Shown: positions 29,141 to 38,966 of the stretch, piece after piece
Position numbering within the stretch: the first letter of the stretch is position 1
Layout: every line of letters starts with the position of its first letter
Assembly (NCBI GenBank): GCA_902167985.1
Contig: CABHNZ010000004.1
Location: 248,001-312,000 of the forward strand
Reading direction: 5' to 3'
Length of the DNA stretch: 64,000 nt
Source of the DNA: Shinella sp. UYSO24
Lineage (GTDB): Bacteria > Pseudomonadota > Alphaproteobacteria > Rhizobiales > Rhizobiaceae
Notes under the pieces: model-generated
Database searches by the model: none
The model's input: the letters and a program-made list of their open reading frames with translations, nothing else
What the model was told of the DNA's origin: nothing
Position numbers and translations under genes: made by a program

Positions 29141-30299
29141 TCACCTCCGCTGTTGGGACAGGGCAGCCTCGCCCTGACGGGCGAGACCGGCGGATGAATA
29201 GGAAGCACTCGTGGCAGCGGCGATCCGGGCCTTGCGGCCACGGCTGCCGGTCAAGACGGCATAGAGGCCGGGCAGATAGCGCGACACGAGCGCATTGCTC
29301 ACCACGAGCAGAAGATAGGCAAGGATCAGCGCCGACACGTAGAACACCGGATAGAGACCGTCGCCCGCCGCACGCTTCCACACCATGAACATCAGGACGA
29401 GAAGCGGATAATGGGCGCAGAACATCCAGAAACTGAGGCTTCCCGTCGCCGAGAGGCGCTGCCCGACGCGGCTCTTGATGAGCTTTGCCGAAAAAAGCCA
29501 GAACCCGCCGGCGCCGACGATCGACAGCGTGTTGCGCGCCAGATCGAGAAGCAGGGAAAATCCGGACCGGTGGCATAGAGCGCGGTCGCCAGGAGGGCGG
29601 CCAGCACCAGCGTCGTAAGCGTGCCGACAACGGCAAACCGGTCGAGCGCCTTCACGTCGATCTTGTTGAGCGCGAGGAAAATGCCGAAGCTGAACGAGAA
29701 CAGGATCGACTTTTTCAGAACCACGTAGAGAACCAGATCGGGCAGGATCGCCACGAGAAACAGGATCACCAGAGTGGGCGCCGCAAACCGCTTCACGAGG
29801 AAGGCAAGCACCGGCGAAAGCAGGATGCAGACGAAGAGATCACGCAGGAAATACAGCGGGATATCGATCGGCAGCTCCTCGGTGGCAAACGCATAGCTCA
29901 GCGTCTCGCGCCACGAGGCGTTCCACAGGTCGGGGAAATAGCCGACGCTCATCCCGGCGCGCTGCAAGGCCAGCACACCGACGAAAACCGTCAGGTTCCA
30001 GATCAGGAACGGCACCAGGACCGTCTTGGTCTTCGACCAGACGGTGGCGCCGTACTTGAACGCCCCTGCCCCTTTGCGGAACAGAAGATAACCCGAGATC
30101 GCACTCAGGCACGGGACGCCAATCCGAAAAAGGCTGTCGCCGAAAAATACGCGTAACCAGTCGAAAAACCGTTCGTTCCAAGGAACGGACTTGTCGACGG
30201 ATCGATTGGTACGTGAACAAACACGATACCCGAGATCAGCAATATACGCATCAAATTGATACGGGATGATATGTTCTGATCAACAGTCAAACGAATCAC
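29141..30299 (-). CDS. exoH: ExoH: membrane acyltransferase (succinyltransferase; two frameshifts)
   Basis: A polytopic membrane protein of the acyltransferase_3 family (~386 residues, about ten helices). ExoH adds succinyl groups to succinoglycan, a decoration needed for symbiosis in S. meliloti. Visible segments include LLISGIVFVHVPID, SAISGYLLFRKG and FWMFCAHYPLLVLMF. The frame breaks twice in T-runs: near 30170 and near 29562, each one T short, and restoring both gives 387 codons. The start is GTG 30299 or ATG 30251. It heads the exoHKLAMONP operon. Confidence 0.87.
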
Positions 30300-30667
30300 C
30301 CTTTTTGGGCGGTATCCCCCTTACCGCCGTTTCAATCAGAGCAGACTTGAGCCCGCAGTCGCGAAAAAATGATCACGCTTAGTTTGGAACAAAATGTGGC
30401 AATGCAGCAAAAATGGAAGCTGCTAAATTTAGCACTCCCCGTTAAAACCCCGTCTTTCGGCTCCACCTTCGCTTGCATGCGCGGTTGAAACCCACTGAAT
30501 TCCCGACCGAAAGCGCAGGCTTCATGCTGCAGCGCGCAAGCGCAAAATAATTTGGGAAACGATCACGGAAAGTTTGAAATCCGTGTTGCAATCGGAAAAC
30601 CGGGCGGCGAAAGCGCCCGGAATATGGCGAAATCTGGGCGCGCGAGTGGCGAAACAACCCATGCAAC
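30300..30667. promoter_or_regulatory. exoH upstream region with spaced long direct repeat
   Basis: This 368-bp gap holds the promoter of the exoH operon and the exoT terminator. GATCACG-N3-AGTTTG, with a GCAAT about 27 bp further on, occurs twice, at 30371 and 30561 (190 bp apart). This is a candidate binding site for a regulator. A clear -35/-10 pair was not found. Confidence 0.4.
30596..30620 (-). terminator. Terminator downstream of exoT
   Basis: CCGGGCG-N7-CGCCCGG at 30600-30620 is followed on the minus strand by TTTT. It lies 48 bp after the exoT stop and separates exoT from exoH. Confidence 0.7.
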
Positions 30668-32151
30668 TCACGCAGACGAGGCTTCCGTCGCCGGCCCGCC
30701 GCCACGCTTGCGCACCATGGCGAGAACCTTTTTGACCAGCACCCGCTCGGTCAGGAGGAACAGGATACCGTAGAGAACACCGCCCACCAGCGCCCCGGCG
30801 ATCACCTGAGCGTAAGCACTTGTTAACTTATCATCAAAGGCCCCGAGGAAGACCCGCACCCCGATCGCCATGATGAAGGAGGTGATCATCGAGCGGCAGC
30901 TGGTAAGAAGCCCCGGCAGGAACGGGATGCCATCGACCCGGAACACCGCCCAGGAATAGCCGATCAGCGTGATGGCATTGACGATGCAGAGCGCCACCAT
31001 CGCATCGACGAGATCGCCGTAATAGGCCGCGCCGCCAATGCCGATCGTCGTGGCGATGGCGCGCAGCACCGCCGACCAGAAGAGGACCCGGCTATGCCCG
31101 GTGCCCTTCAGATAGGGGATGAACGTGCTGCAGGGCGTGACGATCGCCTTCGACAGTGAGAGAAGCCCGAGCACCGGCCAGGCATAGGCCCATTGCGGCC
31201 CGAAGAGCACGAGCATGGCCGCTCCGCCACTGCCCAGAGGCCGAACATTGCAGGCGCCAGGATGACCGTCATCACCTGCGTCGAGAACATAAGCGCATCG
31301 GCGCGCCGCTTGCGATCATTTCCCATCAGGCTGAAGGCGGGGAAGAGAACGCCCATGACGGCCGACAGCACGACCTGGTTCGGAATGCTGGCAAACCGGT
31401 TGGCCGCCGAATAGGCGCCCGCATCGCGAAGACCGAGAACCCGGGCGATCACCACCATCGGCGCCTGAAACGTGACGAAATTGGCCAGTTCCGAGCCCAT
31501 CAGCCCGGATGAATAGCGCAGGAGCGGCATGATTTTCGCCGGCCGGATCACCGCCTTCGGCATGTAGCCGGTGATCCAGTAGAGCCCGACGAGGCGAATC
31601 ACTGCCGACGAGAAGAGCTGTACGACGAGCGCCCAGACGCCGAAACCGAGAAAGGCGAGCCCCAGCGCCACCAGCGCGGCGGTGGTTTCCGACACGGTGC
31701 TCAGCACCGCATCCTTGGAAAAATTCATCTCGCGGGCAAGCAGCGAATAGGCCACGTCAGCGGTCAATTGCAGCGGCATCAACAGCGCCATGATCCGCAC
31801 CAGATCGGCACTTTGCGGTGCGCCCATCGCCGTTCCCAGCCAGTCGGCCCCAAAGAAAAGCACCAGCGCCATGCCGCAGGCCATTGCCAGGTTCGACCAG
31901 AAGACGGTATGCACCGTATCCATTCCACCCTCTCGATCAACGATCAAAGCGGAGGTGAGACCGGCGCCGCCGATCATGGCCAGGAATTGAACAATCGTCA
32001 GTGCAACCGCAACGGAACCGAAATCTTCCGGCGTGAGCAACCTTGCCAATATCGGCACGGTGACAAATTTCAGCCCGAATGTGGCAGTCTTTGAGAGCAC
32101 ACTCCAGCCGACGTTCGTCGTGATCGTCTTCACGCCAGGGTTTGGGGCCAT
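30668..32151 (-). CDS. exoT: ExoT: Wzx-type lipid-linked oligosaccharide flippase (one frameshift)
   Basis: A multi-pass exporter of the polysaccharide_synt/MOP superfamily, ~494 residues with 12-14 helices. Landmarks are NVGWSVLSKTATFGLKFV, LTPEDFGSVAVALTIVQF and MGSELANFVTFQAP. ExoT flips succinoglycan repeat units across the inner membrane. The frame breaks near 31216 (CGGGCC reads CGGCC); restored, it has 495 codons. It is divergent from exoW with 111 bp between. Confidence 0.9.
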
Positions 32152-32262
32152 ATCGGAAATCCTATCTTTTGGAGGTCAAGCGCATACGGCAGATTTGCCG
32201 CTAAACCGGAGCCCGACGGATGTCAGAGGGTTGCAATTCTTCGAAAAAGCAGGGGCAAAAAC

Positions 32263-33240
32263 ATGGCGACAGTTACCGTTGTTATCCCATTTTTCCAGAA
32301 AGAGGCCGGCATTCTCTGCCGCGCCCTGAAATCGATTTTCGATCAGACCTATCAGGATTTCACTATAGTCATCGTCGATGACGAGTCACCACTGCCTGCC
32401 GAAATCGAGCTTAAGGACATCGATCCGGCATGGGAAGAGCGTATCAAAGTGGTCAAGCAGCCGAATGGCGGGCCGGGTGCGGCGCGCAATACCGGCCTCG
32501 ACAACGTTCCCGCCGACAGCCGTTTCGTCGCCCTTCTCGACAGCGACGATATCTGGCTTCCCGACCACCTGAAGAACGCCGTCGACGGCATGACGCGCTT
32601 CAATGCCGAGTGCTACTGGGCCTCGATGCAGGCGAGCGACGAGTTCTACTACCATTTCGGCATGGCCGAACTGGAGCGCCAGGAAGGCGGCGAACGCCTC
32701 TCCGACCATCCGCTCATCATCGAGATGCCGGATCTTGCCAGCACCATGCTGAAGAACTGGAGTTTTCTGCACCTCTCCTGCATGGTGATCGGCAGACCCG
32801 TGTTCGAAACCGTCCGTTTCGATCCCGCACTCCGGCTTGCGGCGGAAGACGTACTGTTCTTCGTCGATTGCATTTTGAAGGCGAAGCGCACCGTTCTCTG
32901 CGATGATCCGGGTGCTGCCCGCGGCATGGGGATCAACATCTTCCATTCGATCGACAACCGCTCGCCGCAGTTCCTGAAGCAGCAGTTCAACACCTGGGTG
33001 GCGCTCGATACGCTGGAAGAACGTTTTCGCACGCGGCCCGGCGACGTCGCCTCGATCGCGCAATACAAGAACACGGCCCGACGGCAGGCGCTCTGGAGCC
33101 AGGCTGGCCGCATGAAGCGGCGTCAGAGCCCGGATCTCGGCCTTCTCGCCCGCTGGGTCATGCGCGATCCGGCCATTCTTCGCGCGGCCTTCCAGCTCGG
33201 CGCGAGCAAGCTCGGCATCAACGCAGGCGCCCGCACCTGA
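32263..33240 (+). CDS. exoW: ExoW: glucosyltransferase, family 2
   Basis: 325 residues, intact. VTVVIPFFQKEAGILCRAL, VIVDDESPLPAEIEL, GGPGAARNTGLDN and LLDSDDIWLPDHL are the family 2 donor and DxD motifs. In S. meliloti ExoW adds the beta-1,3-linked terminal glucose. It is the first gene of exoWV, divergent from exoT. Confidence 0.9.
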   Translation: MATVTVVIPFFQKEAGILCRALKSIFDQTYQDFTIVIVDDESPLPAEIELKDIDPAWEERIKVVKQPNGGPGAARNTGLDNVPADSRFVALLDSDDIWLPDHLKNAVDGMTRFNAECYWASMQASDEFYYHFGMAELERQEGGERLSDHPLIIEMPDLASTMLKNWSFLHLSCMVIGRPVFETVRFDPALRLAAEDVLFFVDCILKAKRTVLCDDPGAARGMGINIFHSIDNRSPQFLKQQFNTWVALDTLEERFRTRPGDVASIAQYKNTARRQALWSQAGRMKRRQSPDLGLLARWVMRDPAILRAAFQLGASKLGINAGART

Positions 33241-33300
33241 CGGTGCGCCTGTTCTCCGTTCGCTCCTCCCAAGCGTCCATCCTCATCGAAGGAGACCCGC

Positions 33301-34247
33301 ATGAAACCGTATCACTGGCCGTCGCATCACGGCAATTTCGGCGATGATCTCAACCTCTGGCTCTGGGATTTTCTGCTTCCCGGCCTCGGTGACGTCCACC
33401 CCGACACGCTTCTCGTCGCGTCGGCACCGTGCTCAACCCCGTTCTTCTGCCCAAGGGCCAGAAGAAGCTCGTCGTCGGCAGCGGCTACGGCTATGGGGAG
33501 GCGCCCAATATCAGCGATCCCGAATGGGACGTGCGCTGCGTGCGCGGCCCGCTGACGGCAGCCAAGCTCGGCCTGCCCGCCGATAAGGGCATCGTCGACC
33601 CGGCGGTGATGATCACCGACATGGCGGAATTCCAGAACCTGCCGAAGATCCATGAGAAAACCTTCGTGCCCCACTGGGAATCGGCGGAATTCGGCATGTG
33701 GCCGGCGGTCTGCGAGCCGGCCGGCCTCACCTATCTCGATCCGCGCGGCGAGGCGAAAGCCGTCATCCGCCATATCGCCCAGTCGAAGATGATCGTCGCC
33801 GAGAGCATGCACGGCGCGATCCTCGCCGATGCCTTCCGCGTGCCGTGGGTGGCCGTCAGCACCTCCCGGTCGATCAATAATTTCAAGTGGAACGACTGGG
33901 CCGCATCGGTCGGGACGACCTATAACCCGCGCTACGTGCCGGTCTCGACCCGTGCGGAAGCGGTGCGCAAGCGCTCCCGCTTCTGGGGCATCCGCTTCGA
34001 CAAGGATCAGCCGGCACCAGCCCCTCACGCCCCGGCAGAGGCAGGTTCAGGCGATATCATGACCCGCACCGAACCGTCGCAGACGGGGATCCGCGGCATG
34101 GCCAAACAGTTCCTCGCCTCGCCCTCGATCCTGGCGCTCTGGCAGGCGGGACGCGCAGAACCGCAGCTCAGCCCCGAGGGCCGGCTGGAAGAGCGCAAGG
34201 CGCAGTTCCGCACCGTGCTTGACGGTATCCGCCGCGATTATTTCTGA
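33301..34247 (+). CDS. exoV: ExoV: polysaccharide pyruvyltransferase (one frameshift)
   Basis: About 315 residues of the polysaccharide pyruvyl transferase family. The start HHGNFGDDLNLWLWD, then VGSGYGYGE, VRGPLTAAKLGL and AESMHGAILADAFRVPWVA (with the family's conserved His) are typical. ExoV puts the ketal-pyruvate on the terminal glucose using PEP. The frame breaks near 33420 (GTCGGC reads GTCGC); restored, it has 316 codons. ATG 33301 has a GAAGGAGA site. Confidence 0.9.
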
Positions 34248-34262
34248 AAATGATGATGTTTT

Positions 34263-34285
34263 GGCGCGGTCTTCACGACCGCGCC
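34263..34285. terminator. Bidirectional terminator between exoV and exoU
   Basis: A 9-bp perfect stem, GGCGCGGTC-TTCAC-GACCGCGCC, lies between the convergent genes, with TTTT on its left side. It closes both transcripts. Confidence 0.8.
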
Positions 34286-34295
34286 GGAACGAAAC

Positions 34296-35309
34296 CTATT
34301 TGGACGCGACCGGCACGCCCGGCAGCAGATAGCGCATGCCCGGCGGCGGCACCGGCGGCGCTGATTTGGCGCGCGCCGCATCCAGCTTGTCGAAGAAGAT
34401 GCCCGAAGCGACCGCCGGCACCGCCTGCGGCCTTGCCAGCATATGGGTGATGGCCGCGAGCTTGCCGCCTTCCTTCTTGCGATCGAGAAACGCCCGAAGC
34501 TCGTAGCGTCCGCGGATATGATCCCGGTGACGGGTCACGACCGCGCGTGCCTCCGGTGAAAGCGACGCATCGCCGAGCAGCGCGTCATCCGCCTCGTAAA
34601 GCGTGCGCAGATCATGGGTACGGTGGCGGCTGCTGAGCGAATCGTGGCGGATCACTGCGCCATAGCCGCAATGCTCGATCACCTTGTAGCGCGCCCCCTT
34701 TGCCAGCGCCCGCGCATAGAGATCGTAATCCTCGCCGAGCCTGATCCCCTCGTTATAGCGGATCGCATGCCGGTCGAGAAACGCGCGCCGCATCACCGGC
34801 TTCAGGAAGCCCGTCTCGCCGCGCGGCTTGCCGCGCTGGGAAATATTGCCCTCGATGAACTCGACGAACGAGATCGTCTTCGGCCGGCGTTCGAAACGCA
34901 CCGGATCGGGAATGGACGCCGTGTCGTGGATGAAGGCGATATTATCGGCCAGAAGATCCCACTCGCCTTCCGCCAGCATCGGCTCGAAACGGCCGGGAAA
35001 AAAGAAATCATCGGCATCGAGAATGGCGATGAGCGGCGCTTTCGAGGCCTCGATCGCGGCATTGCGGGCCGCCGATGGCCCGCGGTTCTTGTCGAAGGAA
35101 ATGATATTCAGCCGTGCCGTGCCGTCGTCGCCGCGCCTTGCGGCCCCGGCCGTATCGTCGGTCGATCCATCATCGACCACAACGACTTCGCTGACGAGAT
35201 TTTCCCGCAATGCGGATCGGACGGCGGTTTCAATCGTATCTGCCGCATTCTTTGCGGCGATGATTACGCAGATCGTCTGAGCAGCTTCTGGTGCCATGGC
35301 GCTCTCCAT
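34296..35309 (-). CDS. exoU: ExoU: glucosyltransferase, family 2
   Basis: 337 residues, intact. CVIIAAKNAADTIETAV, VVVDDGSTDDTAG, NRGPSAARNAAIEA and ILDADDFFFPGRF are family 2 motifs. ExoU adds the beta-1,6-linked sixth sugar in S. meliloti. The start is ATG 35309 or 35297. The 15-bp repeat array lies directly upstream. Confidence 0.9.
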   Translation of the reverse strand: MESAMAPEAAQTICVIIAAKNAADTIETAVRSALRENLVSEVVVVDDGSTDDTAGAARRGDDGTARLNIISFDKNRGPSAARNAAIEASKAPLIAILDADDFFFPGRFEPMLAEGEWDLLADNIAFIHDTASIPDPVRFERRPKTISFVEFIEGNISQRGKPRGETGFLKPVMRRAFLDRHAIRYNEGIRLGEDYDLYARALAKGARYKVIEHCGYGAVIRHDSLSSRHRTHDLRTLYEADDALLGDASLSPEARAVVTRHRDHIRGRYELRAFLDRKKEGGKLAAITHMLARPQAVPAVASGIFFDKLDAARAKSAPPVPPPGMRYLLPGVPVASK

Positions 35310-35444
35310 CGTTCATCGGTGCCGTTCGTCGTGCAAGACGACTATGCGCGGAGGAAGATGGCCCTCGTGTGAAGCCACGTCAACAATCGGTATCTTTTTG
35401 CGCGGAGAACATTCGCGGCCGACACAGAGAAACGTAGGGGTCCG

Positions 35445-35863
35445 GTAGGCTGGCCCCAGGATCATTGGTCCCTGTATCACTGGCCCGGTGTCATTGGCCC
35501 GGTATCACTGCCGAGTATCGCCAGCCGAGTATCACTGGCCAAGCATCGCCTGCCCCGTCGCCGCTGGCCTCATAGCCGTTGGCCTGATAGCCAATGGCCT
35601 TGTCGTCGCTGACTCCAGTCTCGTCAGACCCAGTCTCGTCGGCCCAGTCTCGTCGGCCCAGTCTCGCCGGCCCAGTCTCGCCGGCCTTGTCGTCGCGGGC
35701 CCCAATATCGTTGGCCCCAGTCTGGCAGGCCCAGTCGTCGCTGGCCCAGTCGTTGCGGGCACCACGTCATCTGGCCTCCACGCCACCTGGCCTCATGAGC
35801 GGCCAGGCTGTCAGCCCTGACGCACGGCTATCACCGGCCGTCAGCTATCGCCGGCCGGCAGGT
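35445..35863. repeat. Degenerate ~15-bp tandem repeat array between exoU and exoX
   Basis: About 27 head-to-tail units of 13-16 bp, mostly 14-15, fill the exoU-exoX gap and run into the exoX 3' end. Representative units are CCTGTATCACTGGCC, TGATAGCCAATGGCC and CAGTCTCGTCGGCC; the closing GGCC is the most conserved part. Four neighbouring 14-bp units (two identical pairs) lie near 35631-35686. As 15-bp units they would need one more C each, the same base-loss pattern seen in broken genes. The minus strand would then encode an xRLGP-type pentapeptide repeat, but there is no convincing start. Outside the array (35310-35444) I see nothing. Confidence 0.9.
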
Positions 35864-36134
35864 TTCGGGCGGCGCCGGCATGCAGATCGTCCTGGCCGAG
35901 CATATCCCTCTTGCGCCGTTCAGCGCCCGTCTCGACGCCGTTGCCGACGCCCATCGACTGCTTCTCGCGGCGGATCATGTAGAGCACGCCGATAAAATAG
36001 CCGACCTGAATGATGATCGCACAAACGATCGTTTGCAGAAATGCCGAAAGTAGCGAGCCTGACATGAAGTAAGCCGCTACCGCGAAAGCGAGAAGCGCTC
36101 CCAGCATGCTGGTGAAGACACGCGGCGCATACAT
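35841..36134 (-). CDS. exoX: ExoX: small inhibitor of exopolysaccharide synthesis
   Basis: 97 residues, about the size of S. meliloti ExoX (98). Two hydrophobic helices (SMLGALLAFAVAAYF and FLQTIVCAIIIQVGYFIGVL) are followed by a basic turn RREKQSMG. ExoX restrains ExoY post-translationally in rhizobia. ATG 36134 has a GGGAGG site. The last codons (..LPAGDS) are made of repeat-array units, so the array reaches into the gene. It is divergent from exoY. Confidence 0.87.
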   Translation of the reverse strand: MYAPRVFTSMLGALLAFAVAAYFMSGSLLSAFLQTIVCAIIIQVGYFIGVLYMIRREKQSMGVGNGVETGAERRKRDMLGQDDLHAGAARNLPAGDS

Positions 36135-36863
36135 GACCTTACCTCCCTGAACGTTATATGGTGTCCAGTTTATTACTTTGTTTTTATCTGCCGCACTTCC
36201 GATCATAAGATCCGAGGGGCGACGGCGCAAGTTATGCTCTCTTTATCGGCGGCAAGGGATGAAACTTTCGTAAGATTTCGCCCGTGGGGCGGGCAAATCG
36301 TCGATAGCCTAAACCCTTCCTTACCGGCCTACCACAAACTCTGCCTTTATTTTGCCTTAATTTAGCCGCCAGTCGCCACAATCCGGATGGATTTCGCTCA
36401 CGGCAGCGGCCTCTCGGGAACAATGCAATCAACTTTTGTTACAAAGCTACTCCGCTCGGCGGGCCTTCTGTTGCGCCGCAACATTGTATTGCGTTGCAAC
36501 AGTCGTGGGGCTTTGGTCCTATCCGGAAGCTACTTTGGTCTGCACCTCTAAGATGCAGGCTCTAGTATTCGGCAAACTCAATCCAATTCTTTACTGGACA
36601 CGATTAACACAAACGCGAGCCATATTTGGATTAGAAAATCATATTACAGACTTTCCATGTATTCATCGCCAGATTGACTTTAGCATTGCATGGCCGTGAT
36701 TAGCAAGCCGGGGCGTGATCGGGCGATTGCGCCACCACCGGCGCGCAACGTTCAGAAAAAAACGCTGGCATCAAATTCCGAACACAGAATTATTATCACA
36801 TTGGTAGGGAATGACGCGCCGCTCAGGCACCGACTATCGCAAAACCTAAATGGAGTCCTCTCT
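36135..36863. promoter_or_regulatory. exoX-exoY divergent control region
   Basis: 729 bp without a convincing gene, more AT-rich than its surroundings. It must hold the exoX and exoYFQ promoters. TTGACT-N17-TGATTA at 36674-36702 is a weak plus-strand candidate. The frame is open from 36690 in front of exoY but lacks family similarity there. Confidence 0.45.
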
Positions 36864-37544
36864 ATGAAGTCAGCGACACGCTCGGCAGGTTCGCCGTTTT
36901 CAAGCACCGATCAGGCCTCCACCGCACTTCCCATCGGCGGCCTGGTCAAGCGCAGCTTCGACGTAAGCGCCGCAGCATGCGCACTGATCATCTTCAGCCC
37001 GATCTTTCTCATGATCATGGCTCTGGTGAAATACACGGACAAAGGCCCTGCCTTCTACGGTCACACCCGTATCGGGCATAACGGGCGTACGTTCAAATGC
37101 CTCAAGTTCCGGACGATGGCCGTGAACGGGGATGAACTTCTTCGCAAGCACCTGCGCAACGATCCGCAGGCGGCCGAAGAATGGCGCCAGACGCGCAAGC
37201 TCAAGGACGATCCGCGGGTCACTGCGGTCGGTCGTGTGTTGCGCAAGCTGAGCCTTGATGAACTGCCGCAACTCATCAACATCATTCGTGGTGAGATGAG
37301 CGTCGTCGGACCACGTCCGGTCGTCGACGAGGAGTTGCAGGTCTACGACCAGTCGGCGATCTTCTATCTCCAGACCCGCCCCGGGCTCACAGGCCTGTGG
37401 CAGATCAGCGGCCGCAATGATGTCTCCTACGAGACCCGCATCGCCTTCGATACGCACTATGTCCAGAACTGGTCGATGGTGCGCGATATTGCAATCATCA
37501 TGAAAACCATTCCGGCCGTATGCTTCGCCAGAGGCAGCTACTGA
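36864..37544 (+). CDS. exoY: ExoY: undecaprenyl-phosphate galactosephosphotransferase
   Basis: 226 residues, a full-length bacterial sugar transferase starting succinoglycan synthesis by moving galactose-1-phosphate to undecaprenyl phosphate. One N-terminal membrane segment (AACALIIFSPIFLMIMAL) is followed by the catalytic domain: GHTRIGHNGRTFKCLKFRTM, KLSLDELPQLINII, GEMSVVGPRPV and RPGLTGLWQISGRNDVSYE. ATG 36864 has GGAG upstream and gives the family length. It starts the exoYFQ operon. Confidence 0.93.
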   Translation: MKSATRSAGSPFSSTDQASTALPIGGLVKRSFDVSAAACALIIFSPIFLMIMALVKYTDKGPAFYGHTRIGHNGRTFKCLKFRTMAVNGDELLRKHLRNDPQAAEEWRQTRKLKDDPRVTAVGRVLRKLSLDELPQLINIIRGEMSVVGPRPVVDEELQVYDQSAIFYLQTRPGLTGLWQISGRNDVSYETRIAFDTHYVQNWSMVRDIAIIMKTIPAVCFARGSY

Positions 37545-37599
37545 CGGCCAAAGGCATATTATCACGACGTCAGGATTTCGCCGGTCTCCGGCTCATCAG

Positions 37600-37637
37600 T
37601 TGGTCAGGCCTATCACTTGACCAAGCCTATCACTTGA
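37600..37637. promoter_or_regulatory. Palindrome and 17-bp direct repeat in the exoY-exoF gap
   Basis: TTGGTCA-N11-TGACCAA (37600-37624) has the T-N11-A spacing of LysR-type sites. The 13-mer GCCTATCACTTGA is repeated at 37608 and 37625, 17 bp apart, and resembles TATCACTGGCC units of the large array. It may be an operator, an RNA hairpin or a short relative of the arrays. Confidence 0.4.
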
Positions 37638-37703
37638 AATGCCGTTGTTGGAGCGCATGTCCGATAAAGGGACGCGCTTTTTACACGATATAAGGACATG
37701 TTC

Positions 37704-38960
37704 ATGCGCAACACGATCACCTTTGCCGGGCGTCTGCCCGTGCTCTGCATGATGACCGGCGTGGCACTGGCATCATTTGCAACCCTCTCCCAGGCTGCAA
37801 GCGATGACTACCACCTCGGCGTCATGGACAAGCTGCGTATCCGTGTCGCCGAATGGCAGCCGGCTGACGGCTCCATCAAGGATTGGGATGTTGTCGGTGG
37901 CGACTACACGGTCGGCCCCGGCGGCACCCTGTCCCTCCCCTTCCTCGGTGATCTTCCGGCAGCCGGAAAGACCACCGGAGAGGTTGCCGCCGAGATTGGC
38001 GAACAGTTGCGCAGCAAGTTCGCCCTTCGCAATCTACCCTCGGCATCCGTCGAGATATCGGAATTCCGTCCCGTTTTCCTTTCGGGCGATATCGACAAGC
38101 CTGGGCAATATCCCTACGCGCCCAATCTGACCGTGCTGAAAGCCGTCAGCCTTGCCGGCGGCCTCAGGCGCTCCGACTCCGGCCAGCGCTTCGCCCGCGA
38201 CTTCATCAATGCCAAGGGCGACGAGCAGGTCTATGATAGCCAGCAGAGCCGGCTTTATGCCCGCCGGGCCCGCCTTCTGGCGGAAATCTCCAATGCCAAG
38301 ACCATCGAGATACCGGTGGAACTGAAAAGCGTGAAGAATGCGCCGAACCTCATCGAAAGCGAGGCGGCGCTGATGAAATCGGAGACCGAGCGCTATCAGC
38401 TGCAGCTGAAATCGCTCACCGACCTGAAGACCATGCTCCAGAGCGAGATCGAATCTCTGGCGCAAAAGGCAGATACCCAGCAGAAGCAGCTGGAACTCGT
38501 TTCCGACAACCGCGACAAGATGTCGAAGCTGACGGAACAGGGGATCACATCCAGCACACGCATGCTGACGCTCTCGCAAAACAGCACGGATATCCAGTCC
38601 ACCCTTCTCGACATCGACACCTCGTCGCTGCGCGCCAAGCAGGATTTGAGCAAGGCCGAACAGGACGAGATCAACCTGAAGAACGACTGGATTGCCGACC
38701 GCACCCAGGATCTGCAGAACACCAATGCCGAACTGGAAAAGCTTGGCTTCCAGCTCAATACCAGCCGGCAGCTGATGTCCGAGGCGATCGCGCAATCGGC
38801 GGAAGCCCTGCAATTCGACCCGAACAGCAAGTCGGCGACCATCAAATACACGGTGGTGCGCGATCAGGGTCAGGGGCCGAAGGAAATCTCGGTGGACGAA
38901 AACACCCAGCTTCATCCCGGCGATGTCATCAAGGTCAAATCCGAACTGCTGATGCAGTGA
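37704..38960 (+). CDS. exoF: ExoF: Wza-like polysaccharide export protein
   Basis: About 418 residues, close to S. meliloti ExoF (421). A Sec signal peptide ends near ...LSQAASDD. The poly_export domain follows (YHLGVMDKLRIRV, GDYTVGPGGTLSLPFLGDL), then a SLBB-type motif (VFLSGDIDKPGQYPY) and a long coiled coil. It is needed for export and polymerisation with ExoP and ExoQ. ATG 37704 is preferred because AAGGA sits 7 bp upstream; ATG 37698 is too close. Confidence 0.92.
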   Translation: MRNTITFAGRLPVLCMMTGVALASFATLSQAASDDYHLGVMDKLRIRVAEWQPADGSIKDWDVVGGDYTVGPGGTLSLPFLGDLPAAGKTTGEVAAEIGEQLRSKFALRNLPSASVEISEFRPVFLSGDIDKPGQYPYAPNLTVLKAVSLAGGLRRSDSGQRFARDFINAKGDEQVYDSQQSRLYARRARLLAEISNAKTIEIPVELKSVKNAPNLIESEAALMKSETERYQLQLKSLTDLKTMLQSEIESLAQKADTQQKQLELVSDNRDKMSKLTEQGITSSTRMLTLSQNSTDIQSTLLDIDTSSLRAKQDLSKAEQDEINLKNDWIADRTQDLQNTNAELEKLGFQLNTSRQLMSEAIAQSAEALQFDPNSKSATIKYTVVRDQGQGPKEISVDENTQLHPGDVIKVKSELLMQ

Positions 38961-38966
38961 GCGCTC

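Noticed and set aside
27552-29177. 541-codon plus-strand open frame across exoL and exoK.
   Set aside because: It spans two real minus-strand genes and the gap between them and shows only Arg/His-rich shadow sequence.
35445-35863. Possible CRISPR array or pentapeptide-repeat gene in the exoU-exoX gap.
   Set aside because: Units are head to tail without spacers and no cas genes are near, so it is not CRISPR. The minus-strand pentapeptide frame has no ribosome site and is interrupted.
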